The translations under genes were made by a program, and so were the position numbers. A stretch of DNA of 64,000 bases from Chloroflexota bacterium. Lineage in GTDB: Bacteria; Chloroflexota; Dehalococcoidia; JACPEP01. The stretch covers positions 1 through 64,000 of the forward strand of contig JACPEP010000017.1 of the NCBI GenBank assembly GCA_016183425.1, given 5' to 3'. The notes under the pieces are model-generated. The model was not told the DNA's origin, made no database searches, and saw only the letters and a program-made list of their open reading frames with translations. This document shows, piece after piece, positions 33,717 to 42,709 of this stretch (its first letter is position 1; each line of letters opens with the position of its first letter).

Positions 33717-36215
33717 CTATCTCCGCTCCGGAAAACCTTCTGCCAGGCCTCGCCAGAACCCCAGTCCCCAGGCCATGTGTATTATCATGAAGACCAGAGG
33801 TAGGATAGGCAGGTAGCGCCACCCTCCCTTTGCCGCCAGGGGCGCCGAGAAGCTCACCGCCGCCAAAAGATAGATAAGCAGAACGGCAGCGAAAAGCCAG
33901 GCGACAATGGGTGTCGTCCAGAAGAGCAGGCCGCTGGCTGCCAGAATCAATATCAAGCCGGGAGCCGCCATCTGCCGCGGCAAGAGGGAGTGGTGCTTTC
34001 GCATCAGGTGAGTTCGCCACATGCCATACTGGAAATACTGCTTGGCCAGTCCCGGTAGCGAGTCCCGGCAGTAGTAATAGGTCTTTATGGCCGGGGTGAA
34101 GAACACCCTTCCTCCCGCCTGGCGTATGCGGTGGTTGAAGTCGTAGTCCTGCCCTCGCACCATGGTCTCGTCAAAAAGCCCCACTCGGTCGAAAACCTCC
34201 TTGGGGAAGGCCCCGGCATAGACGGTGTCGGCAAACTGCTCCCGGCTGGAATAGCGGTAGCGCGCATCCCCCACACCGAACCGGGAGCCGATGACTAAGG
34301 CGACGGCACTACCGATATAGTTGCGCCCTATCCCCACCATCAGGCCTCCCACGTTCCAGGCCCCCGTTTTCCTCAAATAGTAAATGCACTTCTTGAGATG
34401 ATCGGTCTCCAAGACGGAATGGGCGCTCACCCAAACTACCTTTTCCCCTTTGGCATTTTGAACGCCCACATTGAAAGCGCACGGAGTTATTTTTCTGGGA
34501 TTGTCCACCAGCCTTACACCAGGGTGCTCTTCCGCCAAGCGAAGCACCTCCTCCCGGGAGCCGTCGGTGGACATGCCATCCATCACCAGCACCTCCATAC
34601 GGTCTGAGGGATAGTCCTGGCTGAACACCGAGTTCAGGCAGTGGGCGATGTACTTCTTCTCGTTGCGCATGGGGATGACTACGGAGATAAAGGGTAGGGA
34701 ATCCTCCATCGCCCAGGGTGTGCGCTGGCTCTCTGCCGGGCTTTTCCCCCAACCCAGCCAGTTGGTGAGCTTTCCGACATCCCCCACCAGCTCTCTAGGA
34801 GAGGCCAGGTAGAGACGGGATCGGGATAGCGCCTTCTTCAGCAGAAGACGGGGCTGGCGGTTGTATCTATCGAACTCTCGGGCCGCCAACTCCGCCATCT
34901 GGGCCATGTCTTTGGCGCTCAGGTTAGCGGTGAATCGGTTGTGTGGGCTCTGGTGTCCGTACTGGCTCCAGTCCATGGTCTCGGGAATCAGCCCCATGTC
35001 CCGGGAGATCTGGTACAGCTTGGTGCCCGGGTAGGGGGTGAAGATGGAGTAGGTGCTCCAGTGGGGTTTGATCTCCTTCATGAGCTTCAGGGTCTCCTGA
35101 ATGTCCTCCTTGGTCTCGTTGGGGAGGCCGATCATGAAGAAGGCAGACCAGTAAATATCGTGTTTGTTCAATATCCGCGCCGCCTCCCGAATCTTTTCCA
35201 GGGTCAGGCCTTTATCTATAAACTGGAGCACCTGGGCGCTGCCGCTCTCCACCCCCAGCTCAATGTTGTTACAGCCCGCCGCCTTCATCTCCCGCACCAT
35301 CTCCTCGTCGATGAGGTCGAAGCGGGTATTGCAGCTCCAGTAGATGTCTCGACCCTCCTGGCGGAGGGCACGGCAGAGATCATGCACCCGCTCCCGGTTA
35401 ACGGTGAAAGAATCGTCCCAGAAGGTAATCTGCTTGGTGCCATAGGTGTCGCGAACGTGCTTTATCTCCGCCATCACGTTGTCGATGGAGCGATAGCGAA
35501 CGCGGCGCGTCCAAATCAAGTGAGCAGAGCAGTAGGCGCAGGAGAAGGGGCAGCCCCGGCTGGTGAAGATGTTCCCCATGGCCTCCGGGTCGTAGGCTTC
35601 CCGGTCTACCAGGGCCTCTCGAGCAGGGAAGGGAAGGGCATCCAGGTTGGAAATGAGCTCCCGGGGCGGGTTATGCGCCATCTCACCGTTTCTACAGTAG
35701 GAAAGGCCGTCGATTTCTTCCCCACCCCTCCCTTTTTCCAGGGCCTCCACCAATTGGACTAAGGTCTCCTCTCCCTCCCCCCGGGCCACGAAGTCCACAT
35801 CCGGGTTCTTGAGCACCTCCTCCGTCTGAATGGTGGGGTGCTGACCCCCTAGGATGACCGGTATGTGGGGATCATGCTCCTTGCACAGGCGGGCGATGCG
35901 GCAGGCGGAGGCGAACTTCACTGTACGGGAGGTGATGCCCACCACATCCGGCCTATATGTGCGGATGGTCTCCGCCGCCTCCCGCCACACGGGATGGCCT
36001 TCATCTTTCAGGGCTTCAGTATAAAGGTCGAAGGTTTTCAGCAGTCGGGAGGAGCTGAGGTACTGGGGCTGACGGTGAAACTCGGCGTTGTAGATTCTTA
36101 CCTCGTGCCCCCGCTGGAGGAGGGCTCCCCCCAGATAGCCCAAGCCCAGGGGATACCAATCGCATTTAAACCCCATGAACCTTTGAAAAGGTGGCTCTAC
36201 CAGGAGGACGCGCAT
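33717..36215 (-). CDS. Fusion of B12-binding-domain radical SAM protein and family 2 glycosyltransferase
   Basis: An 832-residue two-enzyme chain. Residues 1-140 are a B12-binding-like Rossmann domain (LLVEPPFQRFMGFKCDWYPL), and residues 210-470 are a radical SAM barrel with the cluster motif SRGCPFSCAYC and the AdoMet region IELGVESGSAQVLQFIDKG. Residues 500-740 are a GT-A glycosyltransferase of the ExoA/GT2 type (FISVVIPMRNEKKYIAHCLN, with acceptor region MVRGQDYDFNHRIRQAGGRV), followed by three membrane helices. The frame runs unbroken across the junction. The usual base-off His ligand for cobalamin is not obvious. The pairing suggests that the radical step and sugar transfer act on the same intermediate, but the reaction is unknown. 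Confidence 0.8.
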   Translation of the reverse strand: MRVLLVEPPFQRFMGFKCDWYPLGLGYLGGALLQRGHEVRIYNAEFHRQPQYLSSSRLLKTFDLYTEALKDEGHPVWREAAETIRTYRPDVVGITSRTVKFASACRIARLCKEHDPHIPVILGGQHPTIQTEEVLKNPDVDFVARGEGEETLVQLVEALEKGRGGEEIDGLSYCRNGEMAHNPPRELISNLDALPFPAREALVDREAYDPEAMGNIFTSRGCPFSCAYCSAHLIWTRRVRYRSIDNVMAEIKHVRDTYGTKQITFWDDSFTVNRERVHDLCRALRQEGRDIYWSCNTRFDLIDEEMVREMKAAGCNNIELGVESGSAQVLQFIDKGLTLEKIREAARILNKHDIYWSAFFMIGLPNETKEDIQETLKLMKEIKPHWSTYSIFTPYPGTKLYQISRDMGLIPETMDWSQYGHQSPHNRFTANLSAKDMAQMAELAAREFDRYNRQPRLLLKKALSRSRLYLASPRELVGDVGKLTNWLGWGKSPAESQRTPWAMEDSLPFISVVIPMRNEKKYIAHCLNSVFSQDYPSDRMEVLVMDGMSTDGSREEVLRLAEEHPGVRLVDNPRKITPCAFNVGVQNAKGEKVVWVSAHSVLETDHLKKCIYYLRKTGAWNVGGLMVGIGRNYIGSAVALVIGSRFGVGDARYRYSSREQFADTVYAGAFPKEVFDRVGLFDETMVRGQDYDFNHRIRQAGGRVFFTPAIKTYYYCRDSLPGLAKQYFQYGMWRTHLMRKHHSLLPRQMAAPGLILILAASGLLFWTTPIVAWLFAAVLLIYLLAAVSFSAPLAAKGGWRYLPILPLVFMIIHMAWGLGFWRGLAEGFPERR

Positions 36216-36228
36216 ACCAAAACCATCT

Positions 36229-37347
36229 CTATGGGCTGGCCAAAGGCTGCCGGATCTGGGCCCGGACCTCTGCCGCCACCCGCTGGATATATTCTTCCGT
36301 CATCTCCGGATACATGGGCAGGGACACCACCTCCTCCGCGGCCCCCTCCGCCTGGGGGAAGCTTCCCTTTTCGTGGTTCAGGTGCCGGTAGGCGGGCTGA
36401 AGGTGAAGGGGGATGGGGTAGTGGACGCCCGTCTCTATGCCTCTGGCCCTGAGCCGTCCCTGCAACCCCTCTCGATCCTTGACTCGGATTACGTACAGGT
36501 GATAGACGGAGCGAGCGTAATCGGGCTCATGGGGAGTGGCCACCCCAGAGCCCGGAAAGAGCTGGTTGTATCGCTGGGCGATGGCACGGCGGCGCTGGTT
36601 CCACTGGAATAGTCGCCTCAGCTTCACCCGAAGCACCGCCGCCTGGAGGTTGTCCAGCCGATGGCCGAAGCCCTCCACCAGGTGCTCGTACTTGGACACC
36701 CGGCCGTGGTTGCGTAAAAGGCGAACCTGGTGTGCCACCTCTGGGTCGTTGGTGGTCACCATGCCGGCGTCGCCAAAGGCGCCCAGGTTCTTGGCGGGAT
36801 AGAAGCTGAAACAGCCGGCATCTCCCAGACCCCCCACCCGGCGTCCTTTGTATTCGGCGCCGTGGGCCTGGGCGGCATCCTCGATCACCCGCAGGCCCCG
36901 CCGCCGGGCGATATGGAGAATGGGGTCCATATCCGCTGGCTGGCCATAGAGGTGAACGGGCAAAATAGCCCTGGTACGAGAAGTTATGGCTTCCTCAAGA
37001 CGCCTGGGGTCTATATTGTAGGTCAGGGGGTCTATATCCACGAAGACGGGACGGGCTCCGCAGTGGGTCACGGCCTCGGCGGTGGCGATGAAGGTGTGGG
37101 GCGTGGTCACCACCTCGTCCCCGGGGCCGACCCCGCAGGCCAGGAGGGCCAGATGGAGGGCAGCCGTCCCCGAGCCGACGCCGATGGCGTGCCGGACGGA
37201 GCAAAAAGAGGCAAATTCCTCCTCCAGGTGGTCCAACTCCGGGCCCATGATGAAGTCCCCCTCCTGGATGACCCGCTGCATGGCCTCATCCACCTCATCC
37301 TTTATGGACTGATACTGGGCCCTCAAGTCTACCAGAGGGATGAGCAT
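36229..37347 (-). CDS. DegT/DnrJ/EryC1/StrS aminotransferase (amino-sugar)
   Basis: A 372-residue PLP aminotransferase that converts a ketosugar nucleotide to an aminosugar. It opens with [20 protein letters not shown], has [20 protein letters not shown], the PLP Asp in [15 protein letters not shown] and the Schiff-base Lys in [17 protein letters not shown]. With the upstream Gfo/Idh dehydrogenase and hexapeptide transferase it matches a WbpB-WbpE-WbpD style route to a 3-(acyl)amino sugar. An AAGGAGGT site precedes the ATG. Confidence 0.93.
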   Translation of the reverse strand: MLIPLVDLRAQYQSIKDEVDEAMQRVIQEGDFIMGPELDHLEEEFASFCSVRHAIGVGSGTAALHLALLACGVGPGDEVVTTPHTFIATAEAVTHCGARPVFVDIDPLTYNIDPRRLEEAITSRTRAILPVHLYGQPADMDPILHIARRRGLRVIEDAAQAHGAEYKGRRVGGLGDAGCFSFYPAKNLGAFGDAGMVTTNDPEVAHQVRLLRNHGRVSKYEHLVEGFGHRLDNLQAAVLRVKLRRLFQWNQRRRAIAQRYNQLFPGSGVATPHEPDYARSVYHLYVIRVKDREGLQGRLRARGIETGVHYPIPLHLQPAYRHLNHEKGSFPQAEGAAEEVVSLPMYPEMTEEYIQRVAAEVRAQIRQPLASP

Positions 37348-37348
37348 T

Positions 37349-38002
37349 CTAACCTCCTTGGTCCCCGTAGGGATGCTCGATCAGACCATAGGGGCAGTTA
37401 AGCTCGCTGATGTGCTTCACCATTTGAGCCGGATTGCCGACGACCACGGCACCGGGAGCCACGTCGCCCACCACTACCGCCCCGGCTCCCACCAGGGCAT
37501 TTTCCCCAATGACAATGTCAGGCAACAGTGTGGCGTTGGCGCCGATCTTGGCCCCTCGTCCTACCCTCGGCCCCCGAGCGCATTCCTTGGCTTTAGGACA
37601 ATAGGGATGGAGAGTATTCGCAAGGACAACCTGGGGCCCGATACGGCAGCCCTGCTCTAGTGTGGAGTGCTCGGGTATAAAGCTCTGGCTGTGAATGCGG
37701 ACGTCGTCCTCGATGGCCACGTGATGCTCGATCACGGTATGGGTGCCGACGCTTACTCGGTTGCCGATGCGCGTGAACTCCCGAATCATGGCGGCATGGC
37801 CGGTGGCAAAGTCGTCGCCAATGACGGCGCCAGCATAGATCACGGTGTGGGAACGGATGATAGCGTTGCAACCGATAACCAGAGGGATCTCTCCCGGCAG
37901 AGCCCCCCCAGGAGGAACGCCGAGAACAACGAAGTCGCCGAGTTCAGCGTTCTCCCCCAGAGTAACGTTAGGATAGATGCGAGAGGTAGCCTGTGCTTTC
38001 AC
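37349..38002 (-). CDS. Hexapeptide-repeat (left-handed beta-helix) acyltransferase
   Basis: A 217-residue sugar acyltransferase made almost wholly of hexapeptide repeats ([20 protein letters not shown] ... [20 protein letters not shown]). It probably N-acylates the amino sugar made by the DegT enzyme encoded one base downstream. The GTG at 38002 behind GGAGG overlaps the stop of the lipoyl-acyltransferase gene (GTGA); a longer reading frame exists but lies inside that gene. The acyl donor, acetyl-CoA or otherwise, is not known. Confidence 0.87.
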   Translation of the reverse strand: MKAQATSRIYPNVTLGENAELGDFVVLGVPPGGALPGEIPLVIGCNAIIRSHTVIYAGAVIGDDFATGHAAMIREFTRIGNRVSVGTHTVIEHHVAIEDDVRIHSQSFIPEHSTLEQGCRIGPQVVLANTLHPYCPKAKECARGPRVGRGAKIGANATLLPDIVIGENALVGAGAVVVGDVAPGAVVVGNPAQMVKHISELNCPYGLIEHPYGDQGG

Positions 38003-39600
38003 TCCGCCCCCCTCCTCTCGAAGAAGCGTTCTTCCTCCATATGCCCCTGGCCGTAGCGCCATAAAAGGGGGGAAAAGCGAATGCCCCGTTTCCAGCAAAA
38101 CTCTCGCACCTCGTCGGCGAGGCGGTCCTGGACGCCGATGACCCTTTTCTGGGTCAGGTCGAAATAAGTGGCCTCCACGCTGGGCAGCGACAAGGGCATC
38201 ATCTCCAATCCCAGAAAAACCACACGACGATGCTCCGCCACCCTCTCCGCCACGTCCTGGTCTATGACTTTCCCGTAAACGATGGCCCCCGAAACCCCTC
38301 CCGTTGCCTCTAGGATAATGACGCCGCCCTCCTCTCGCCGGGTCACCCGCCAGCCCTTGTCTTCCATAAGGCCCATAATCTCCGGCAGGCGGGCGCGAAA
38401 TATGAGGTCCTTCTGCTCCAGAGTCAGGTCCCGCCCGGCGGCTTTAATCACCGTGGCTGGCACACCTCCCACCAGAGTTCGGGGAGGCACGTCGGCGGTG
38501 ACGTACGAGTTCACCATGACCGCGGCGCCATCGCCGATAGTCACGCCAGGAAAGACGAAGCAGTTTACCCCCAGGAAGACGTGGTTGCCGATGGCCACCG
38601 GGCCCCAACGGGCGGGGTAGCCCTCCAGTATGGACTGCCAATGGCTGTGGGTAAAAATGATTGCCTTGGGGGCCAGACATACCTCATTGCCCAGGGTGAT
38701 AGGGTGGCAGGGGTTGATATAGGAGGCGGTGCCGAAGAAGCACATGTCGCCCACCTTTAGCTTCGCCCCCGGGTCCTTGTGGCCGCCGCCGCCGATGACC
38801 ACGTCCTCCTTGGTGTAAAGGAGGTCGCCGATGTCTATCTCCCGACAACTGGCCTGCACCCTGGTGCCAAAGCTTACCATGCGCCCCAGGCGCAGGCGGT
38901 CGCAGTCGATAATGGTGCCCTCGCCGATGACGGTGCCCGGGCCGATAACTATCTTTTGGGCCACGATAACGGAGCCTGCCTCTAGCCTTACATCCTGGCC
39001 GATGACAGCACCGTGTATACGGTACAGGTGTACCTTCATCTCAGAAGACAGTTTGGAAAAGCCCTCCCTGTCCCGGGAGAGGAGACTGAAGAAATGAGGG
39101 TCCAGCGCTCCGCCGCCCCCAGATATGGATACCCCGCCCCCTCCTTCCCAAGAGGTAGCTACATCCCGGATCGTGACCTCCCCTCGGGGTCCCGTTCCCG
39201 TCACGTCTTTAAGCTCTACTCCCTTCTCTCGGGCCAGCCGCCGAGCGGCGGGCGACGCCGGCACCCTTCCCTGAGATAGAAGGTTGATGGGGTATTCAGT
39301 ATTCCCGTCGGAGGAGGCTACCGCCGCGATGGGAGCCACCTTGTCAAGTCGAACCTCCTCCCACTCCTCATCTCCCATCAAGGCGATAACACTCAAAACG
39401 GCGACGGTTTCCCCCTCCCGGGTCAGGATGCGTTTCAACTCTCCTGACTCCTCCGCCTCCAGCTCTACCACCGCTTTGTCCGTTTCGATGGACGCCAGCA
39501 CCTCCCCCTTCTCCACCCAGTCGCCCTCCTTCTTGTGCCATTGGGCGATTAGGGCTTCGGTCATATTGGCGCCTATTTGGGGTAGGATCACTCTGGTCAT
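37999..39600 (-). CDS. Lipoyl domain - E1/E3-binding domain - left-handed beta-helix acyltransferase fusion
   Basis: A 533-residue protein with an architecture I do not know from described systems. Residues 1-80 are a lipoyl domain (VILPQIGANMTEALIAQWHK) with the lipoylation Lys42 in ETDKAVVE. Residues 111-148 are a peripheral-subunit-binding domain (VPASPAARRLAREKGVELKD then TGTGPRGEVTIRD) that in E2 proteins docks E1 or E3. Instead of the E2 catalytic domain, whose HxxxD motif is absent, residues about 200-395 form a hexapeptide beta-helix acyltransferase with a likely catalytic His in FTHSHWQSILEG. The C-terminal 130 residues are of unknown fold. It overlaps E1-beta (ATGA) and a second acyltransferase (GTGA). 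The acyl group is inferred to move from the lipoyl arm to a sugar. Confidence 0.8.
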   Translation of the reverse strand: MTRVILPQIGANMTEALIAQWHKKEGDWVEKGEVLASIETDKAVVELEAEESGELKRILTREGETVAVLSVIALMGDEEWEEVRLDKVAPIAAVASSDGNTEYPINLLSQGRVPASPAARRLAREKGVELKDVTGTGPRGEVTIRDVATSWEGGGGVSISGGGGALDPHFFSLLSRDREGFSKLSSEMKVHLYRIHGAVIGQDVRLEAGSVIVAQKIVIGPGTVIGEGTIIDCDRLRLGRMVSFGTRVQASCREIDIGDLLYTKEDVVIGGGGHKDPGAKLKVGDMCFFGTASYINPCHPITLGNEVCLAPKAIIFTHSHWQSILEGYPARWGPVAIGNHVFLGVNCFVFPGVTIGDGAAVMVNSYVTADVPPRTLVGGVPATVIKAAGRDLTLEQKDLIFRARLPEIMGLMEDKGWRVTRREEGGVIILEATGGVSGAIVYGKVIDQDVAERVAEHRRVVFLGLEMMPLSLPSVEATYFDLTQKRVIGVQDRLADEVREFCWKRGIRFSPLLWRYGQGHMEEERFFERRGAE

Positions 39601-40577
39601 ATCTGTGCCATCACCTGGGTCACTGCCCGATAGATATCCTCCTTGCTGGGCAAGATGTGCTTCTCTAACTGGTAGCTGAAGGGTATGGGCACGTCTTTAG
39701 CCGCCACCCTTTGGATAGGAGCGTCCAGGTATTCATAGGCGCGCTCCTGGATCTGCATCCCCACCTCCGCGCCTACACCGCCCGTCTTGTGGCCCTCCTC
39801 CGCGATGACCACCCGCCCCGTTTTCTTCACCGATGCCACCACCTGGTTTATATCCAGGGGAGACAGGCTGCGGAGGTCGATGACCTCGACGCCGATGTTC
39901 TCTTTCTCCAGCTCTTGGGCCACCTCCAGGGCCATCAAAGTCAGGTAGGAGTAGGTTACCAGGGTTACATCCCGGCCCGCTCTCTTAATGTGGGCCTGCC
40001 CCAGGGGAACGGTGTACTCCTCCTGGGGAACGGGGCCCTTGGTGGCATACAACAGCTTGTGCTCCACAAAAAGGACCGGGTTATCGTCCCGAATGGCTGT
40101 CTTAAGAAGGCCCTTGGCATCGTAAGGGGTGGCCGGTGCCACCACCTTTAGCCCTGGGGTGTGGAGGAACCAGGCCTCCCAGCTTTGGGAGTGGCTGGGG
40201 CCGTAGGAGCGCCATCCTCCGGCGGGGGTTCTCACCACCAGTGGCACCTGCGCCTGGTCGCCGAAAATATAGTGCATTTTGGCGGCGTGATTCACCAATT
40301 GGTCCATGGCCAGGGTGATGAAATCCATGAACATGATCTCCACTACCGGTCTCATGCCAGTGACGGCCGCTCCCAGGGCCACGCCCACTATAGCCGCCTC
40401 GGAGACGGGGGTGTTCCTCACCCGCTCCGAACCGAAGCGCTCTAACATGCCTCGGGTGACCCCGAAGGCGCCGCCGTAGACGCCGATATCTTCCCCCAGG
40501 AGGAACACCATCTCGTCCCGGGCCATCTCCTCCGTCAGGGCCTCTTGAACACCCTGCCAGTAGGTCAGCTCCCTCAT
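39597..40577 (-). CDS. 2-oxoacid dehydrogenase E1 component, beta subunit
   Basis: A 326-residue transketolase-like beta subunit of the pyruvate/branched-chain/acetoin dehydrogenase group. It has MVFLLGEDIGVYGGAFGVTR, NTPVSEAAIVGVALGAAVTG, and the C-terminal domain VTLVTYSYLTLMALEVAQEL followed by IDLRSLSPLD. It forms the E1 heterotetramer with the alpha subunit encoded upstream; the two overlap by ATGA. The substrate, pyruvate or a branched 2-oxoacid, cannot be read from the sequence. It lies between sugar-nucleotide genes, not with an ordinary E2 or an E3. Confidence 0.92.
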   Translation of the reverse strand: MRELTYWQGVQEALTEEMARDEMVFLLGEDIGVYGGAFGVTRGMLERFGSERVRNTPVSEAAIVGVALGAAVTGMRPVVEIMFMDFITLAMDQLVNHAAKMHYIFGDQAQVPLVVRTPAGGWRSYGPSHSQSWEAWFLHTPGLKVVAPATPYDAKGLLKTAIRDDNPVLFVEHKLLYATKGPVPQEEYTVPLGQAHIKRAGRDVTLVTYSYLTLMALEVAQELEKENIGVEVIDLRSLSPLDINQVVASVKKTGRVVIAEEGHKTGGVGAEVGMQIQERAYEYLDAPIQRVAAKDVPIPFSYQLEKHILPSKEDIYRAVTQVMAQI

Positions 40578-41545
40578 GCCAGCACCCCTCGCCCCTCCGG
40601 CACGTAAAGGCCCTCCATGCCCGCCTCCGGGGACGGCAGCGGGCTGCTATGAGCAAACTCTACTGCCCCCTCTACCTCCCTCATCGCCTCGTCCTCCAAG
40701 GCGGACAGGCCTTCCGGAGACAGAAGGCCTGTCTCCAGCAGTGTTCCTTGAAGCCTCAGGATGGGGTCTTTGGCCTGCCACTGGGCCTCCTCCTCTCGGC
40801 TGCGGTACAGGCGCTGGTCGCTTCGAGAGTGGCCGAAGAAGCGGTAGGTCTTGGCCTCGACGAAGAAGGGACCGTGGCCGGCCCGGGCTCGGTCCACCGC
40901 TTCTCCCACTACCTCCCTCACTGCCACAACATCGTTGCCATCTACAGTGGCGTGGGGCATGTTGTAGGCGGCCGCCCGCAGAGCCAGGTCCCTGAGGGGC
41001 ACGGCCTCCCACACCGGGGTGGACATGGCATACAGGTTATTCTCGCACAGATAGACAATGGGCAGTTGCCAGAGGGCGGCCATGTTCAGGGATTCATGAA
41101 AAACCCCCTGGTTGACAGCGCCGTCCCCGAAGAAGCAGACCACCACCTGGTGGGTATGGCGCATCTTGATAGACAGAGCGGCGCCCGTGGCCAGGGGGAT
41201 GCCTCCGCCGGTTATGCCGTTGGAGCCCAGGTGGCCGATGCTGAAGTCGGCCATGTGCTGGGTGCCCCCTTTGCCCTGGCAGTAGCCGTCTATCTTGCCG
41301 AAGAGCTCGGCCATGATGCGCTTGACGTCTCCCCCTTTGGCGATGAAGTGGCCGTGGCCCCGGTGGGTGCTGGTGATGTAGTCCTCTCTGCTCAGCACGG
41401 AGCAGGTGCCAGTGGCCACCGCCTCCTGGCCAGCGTAGAGGTGGGAGGTGCCCTTGATGAAGCCCTGGGCTACCAGCTTGTCCACCCGCTCCTCAAAACG
41501 GCGAATGAGAAGCATGGTGCGCAGGTAATCCACTAGCTCTGGCAC
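40574..41545 (-). CDS. 2-oxoacid dehydrogenase E1 component, alpha subunit
   Basis: A 323-residue thiamine-diphosphate-binding alpha subunit. The ThDP/Mg motif is FFGDGAVNQGVFHESLNMAA followed by YLCENNLYAMSTP. It also has STHRGHGHFIAKGGDVKRIM, GKGGTQHMAD and the phosphorylation-loop-like RFFGHSRSDQRLYRSREE. It decarboxylates a 2-oxoacid and, with E1-beta, would acylate the lipoyl arm of the fusion protein encoded next. The start is a GTG at 41545, one base after the stop of the sugar dehydrogenase, preceded by GAGAGGG. Confidence 0.92.
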   Translation of the reverse strand: MPELVDYLRTMLLIRRFEERVDKLVAQGFIKGTSHLYAGQEAVATGTCSVLSREDYITSTHRGHGHFIAKGGDVKRIMAELFGKIDGYCQGKGGTQHMADFSIGHLGSNGITGGGIPLATGAALSIKMRHTHQVVVCFFGDGAVNQGVFHESLNMAALWQLPIVYLCENNLYAMSTPVWEAVPLRDLALRAAAYNMPHATVDGNDVVAVREVVGEAVDRARAGHGPFFVEAKTYRFFGHSRSDQRLYRSREEEAQWQAKDPILRLQGTLLETGLLSPEGLSALEDEAMREVEGAVEFAHSSPLPSPEAGMEGLYVPEGRGVLA

Positions 41546-41546
41546 G

Positions 41547-42548
41547 TTAGACCCTCTCTGTTTTACCCTGATGGTTCAGGGAGCGCTGGGCAGCCTCCAG
41601 GACCCGCACCACTCTAAGGCCGTTGTGGCCATCTGTCTGAGGCGTTTTGCCTTCCTCGATGCAGCTCAGGAAATGGCTACATTCATTGCGTAGGGGCTCG
41701 GTGAGGTCGATCTGGGGGATGGAGATGTCCCCAGAGTGAAGGCGGTATTGAAACTCGCCGTAGATCTCCCCTCTTATGTGTACCCCTTTGTCATAGACCT
41801 TCACCTTCGCCTCGTTGTCCACGTCATCGTAAACCACCATTTTCTGGCTTCCCACGATGGTCACTCTTCTCATCTTGCTGGGGTCCAGCCAGCTGGCATG
41901 GACGTGGGCCGCTATCCCCTCCGGAAACATCAGATGGATAAATACTACGTCCTCCACCTGGCTGTTCAGGTAGCTGGCGCCCCGGACGCTCACCTCCAGG
42001 GGCATCGCCTCCAGAAGGTAGAGGAGGATGGAAAGGTCATGGGGAGCGATGCTCCACAGGGCGTTCAGATCCCTCTGCACCTGGCCCAGGTTGACCCGAG
42101 TGGAGTATATGTAGTAGATGCGGCCGATGTTCCCCTGGCTTATCAGCTCCTTGATTTTGATCACCGCCGGGTTGTACTCGAAAATGTGTCCCACCATGAG
42201 GATACGATGGTACTTTTGGGCTGTGGCGACCAGCTCCTCTCCTTCTTTGGATGTCATGGTCATAGGTTTTTCTACCAGGATGTGTTTGCCTGCCTCCAGG
42301 GCCTCCTTTGCCAACTGCAGATGGGTCTGGGCGGGGGTGGCGATGACTACGCCATGAATGTCTTTATCTTCCAGGAGCTCTCGGTAGTCGCTGGTGGTCT
42401 TGGCGGCGGGATAAAGTCTCTGAGCTTGAGACAGACGTTTCCCATCCCTATCGCAGATGGTGGTCAGAGCACCCAACTGATGGAAGTTGCGGGCCAGGTT
42501 AGGGCCCCAGTATCCGTAGCCGACAAGCCCAACCCTAATGGTCAACAA
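41547..42548 (-). CDS. Gfo/Idh/MocA-family sugar-nucleotide dehydrogenase
   Basis: A 333-residue NAD(P)-dependent oxidoreductase with the Rossmann start VGLVGYGYWGPNLARNFHQL, the conserved EKP in ILVEKPMTM and the His-containing WSIAPHDLSILLYL. The closest known roles are WbpB/WlbA-type 3-dehydrogenases of UDP-GlcNAc(A), which make the ketosugar for a DegT aminotransferase. The start is TTG at 42548 or the adjacent TTG. It follows a consensus promoter with a short leader and is the first gene of the tightly packed operon running to 28122. Confidence 0.88.
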   Translation of the reverse strand: MLTIRVGLVGYGYWGPNLARNFHQLGALTTICDRDGKRLSQAQRLYPAAKTTSDYRELLEDKDIHGVVIATPAQTHLQLAKEALEAGKHILVEKPMTMTSKEGEELVATAQKYHRILMVGHIFEYNPAVIKIKELISQGNIGRIYYIYSTRVNLGQVQRDLNALWSIAPHDLSILLYLLEAMPLEVSVRGASYLNSQVEDVVFIHLMFPEGIAAHVHASWLDPSKMRRVTIVGSQKMVVYDDVDNEAKVKVYDKGVHIRGEIYGEFQYRLHSGDISIPQIDLTEPLRNECSHFLSCIEEGKTPQTDGHNGLRVVRVLEAAQRSLNHQGKTERV

Positions 42549-42576
42549 TCACCCCTCATAGAAACCCACGCTTTAA

Positions 42577-42605
42577 AAAATACCCTCTTGGGGGAGGGCT
42601 GTCAA
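42577..42605 (-). promoter_or_regulatory. Sigma-70 promoter of the glycan operon
   Basis: On the minus strand TTGACA (complement of 42600-42605) and TATTTT (complement of 42577-42582) are spaced by 17 bases. The spacer itself is a hairpin (CCCTC/GAGGG), which could matter for control. Transcription would begin about 20 bases upstream of the Gfo/Idh start and could read through to DUF4012 at 28122, since the intergenic gaps downstream are no more than about 40 bases. Confidence 0.7.
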
Positions 42606-42709
42606 GTTAGATTGCTAAAATATTTCATCAAGATTGGGAAGAATTTTTCAAAGCACTCTCCCTAGGGCAGGGGCTCTGAAAATCCGGGAAGATGATGACA
42701 CTGCTCTCT

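Noticed and set aside
37999-39600. Ordinary dihydrolipoamide acyltransferase (E2)
   Set aside because: The lipoyl and PSBD parts match, but the catalytic domain and its HxxxD motif are missing and replaced by hexapeptide repeats.
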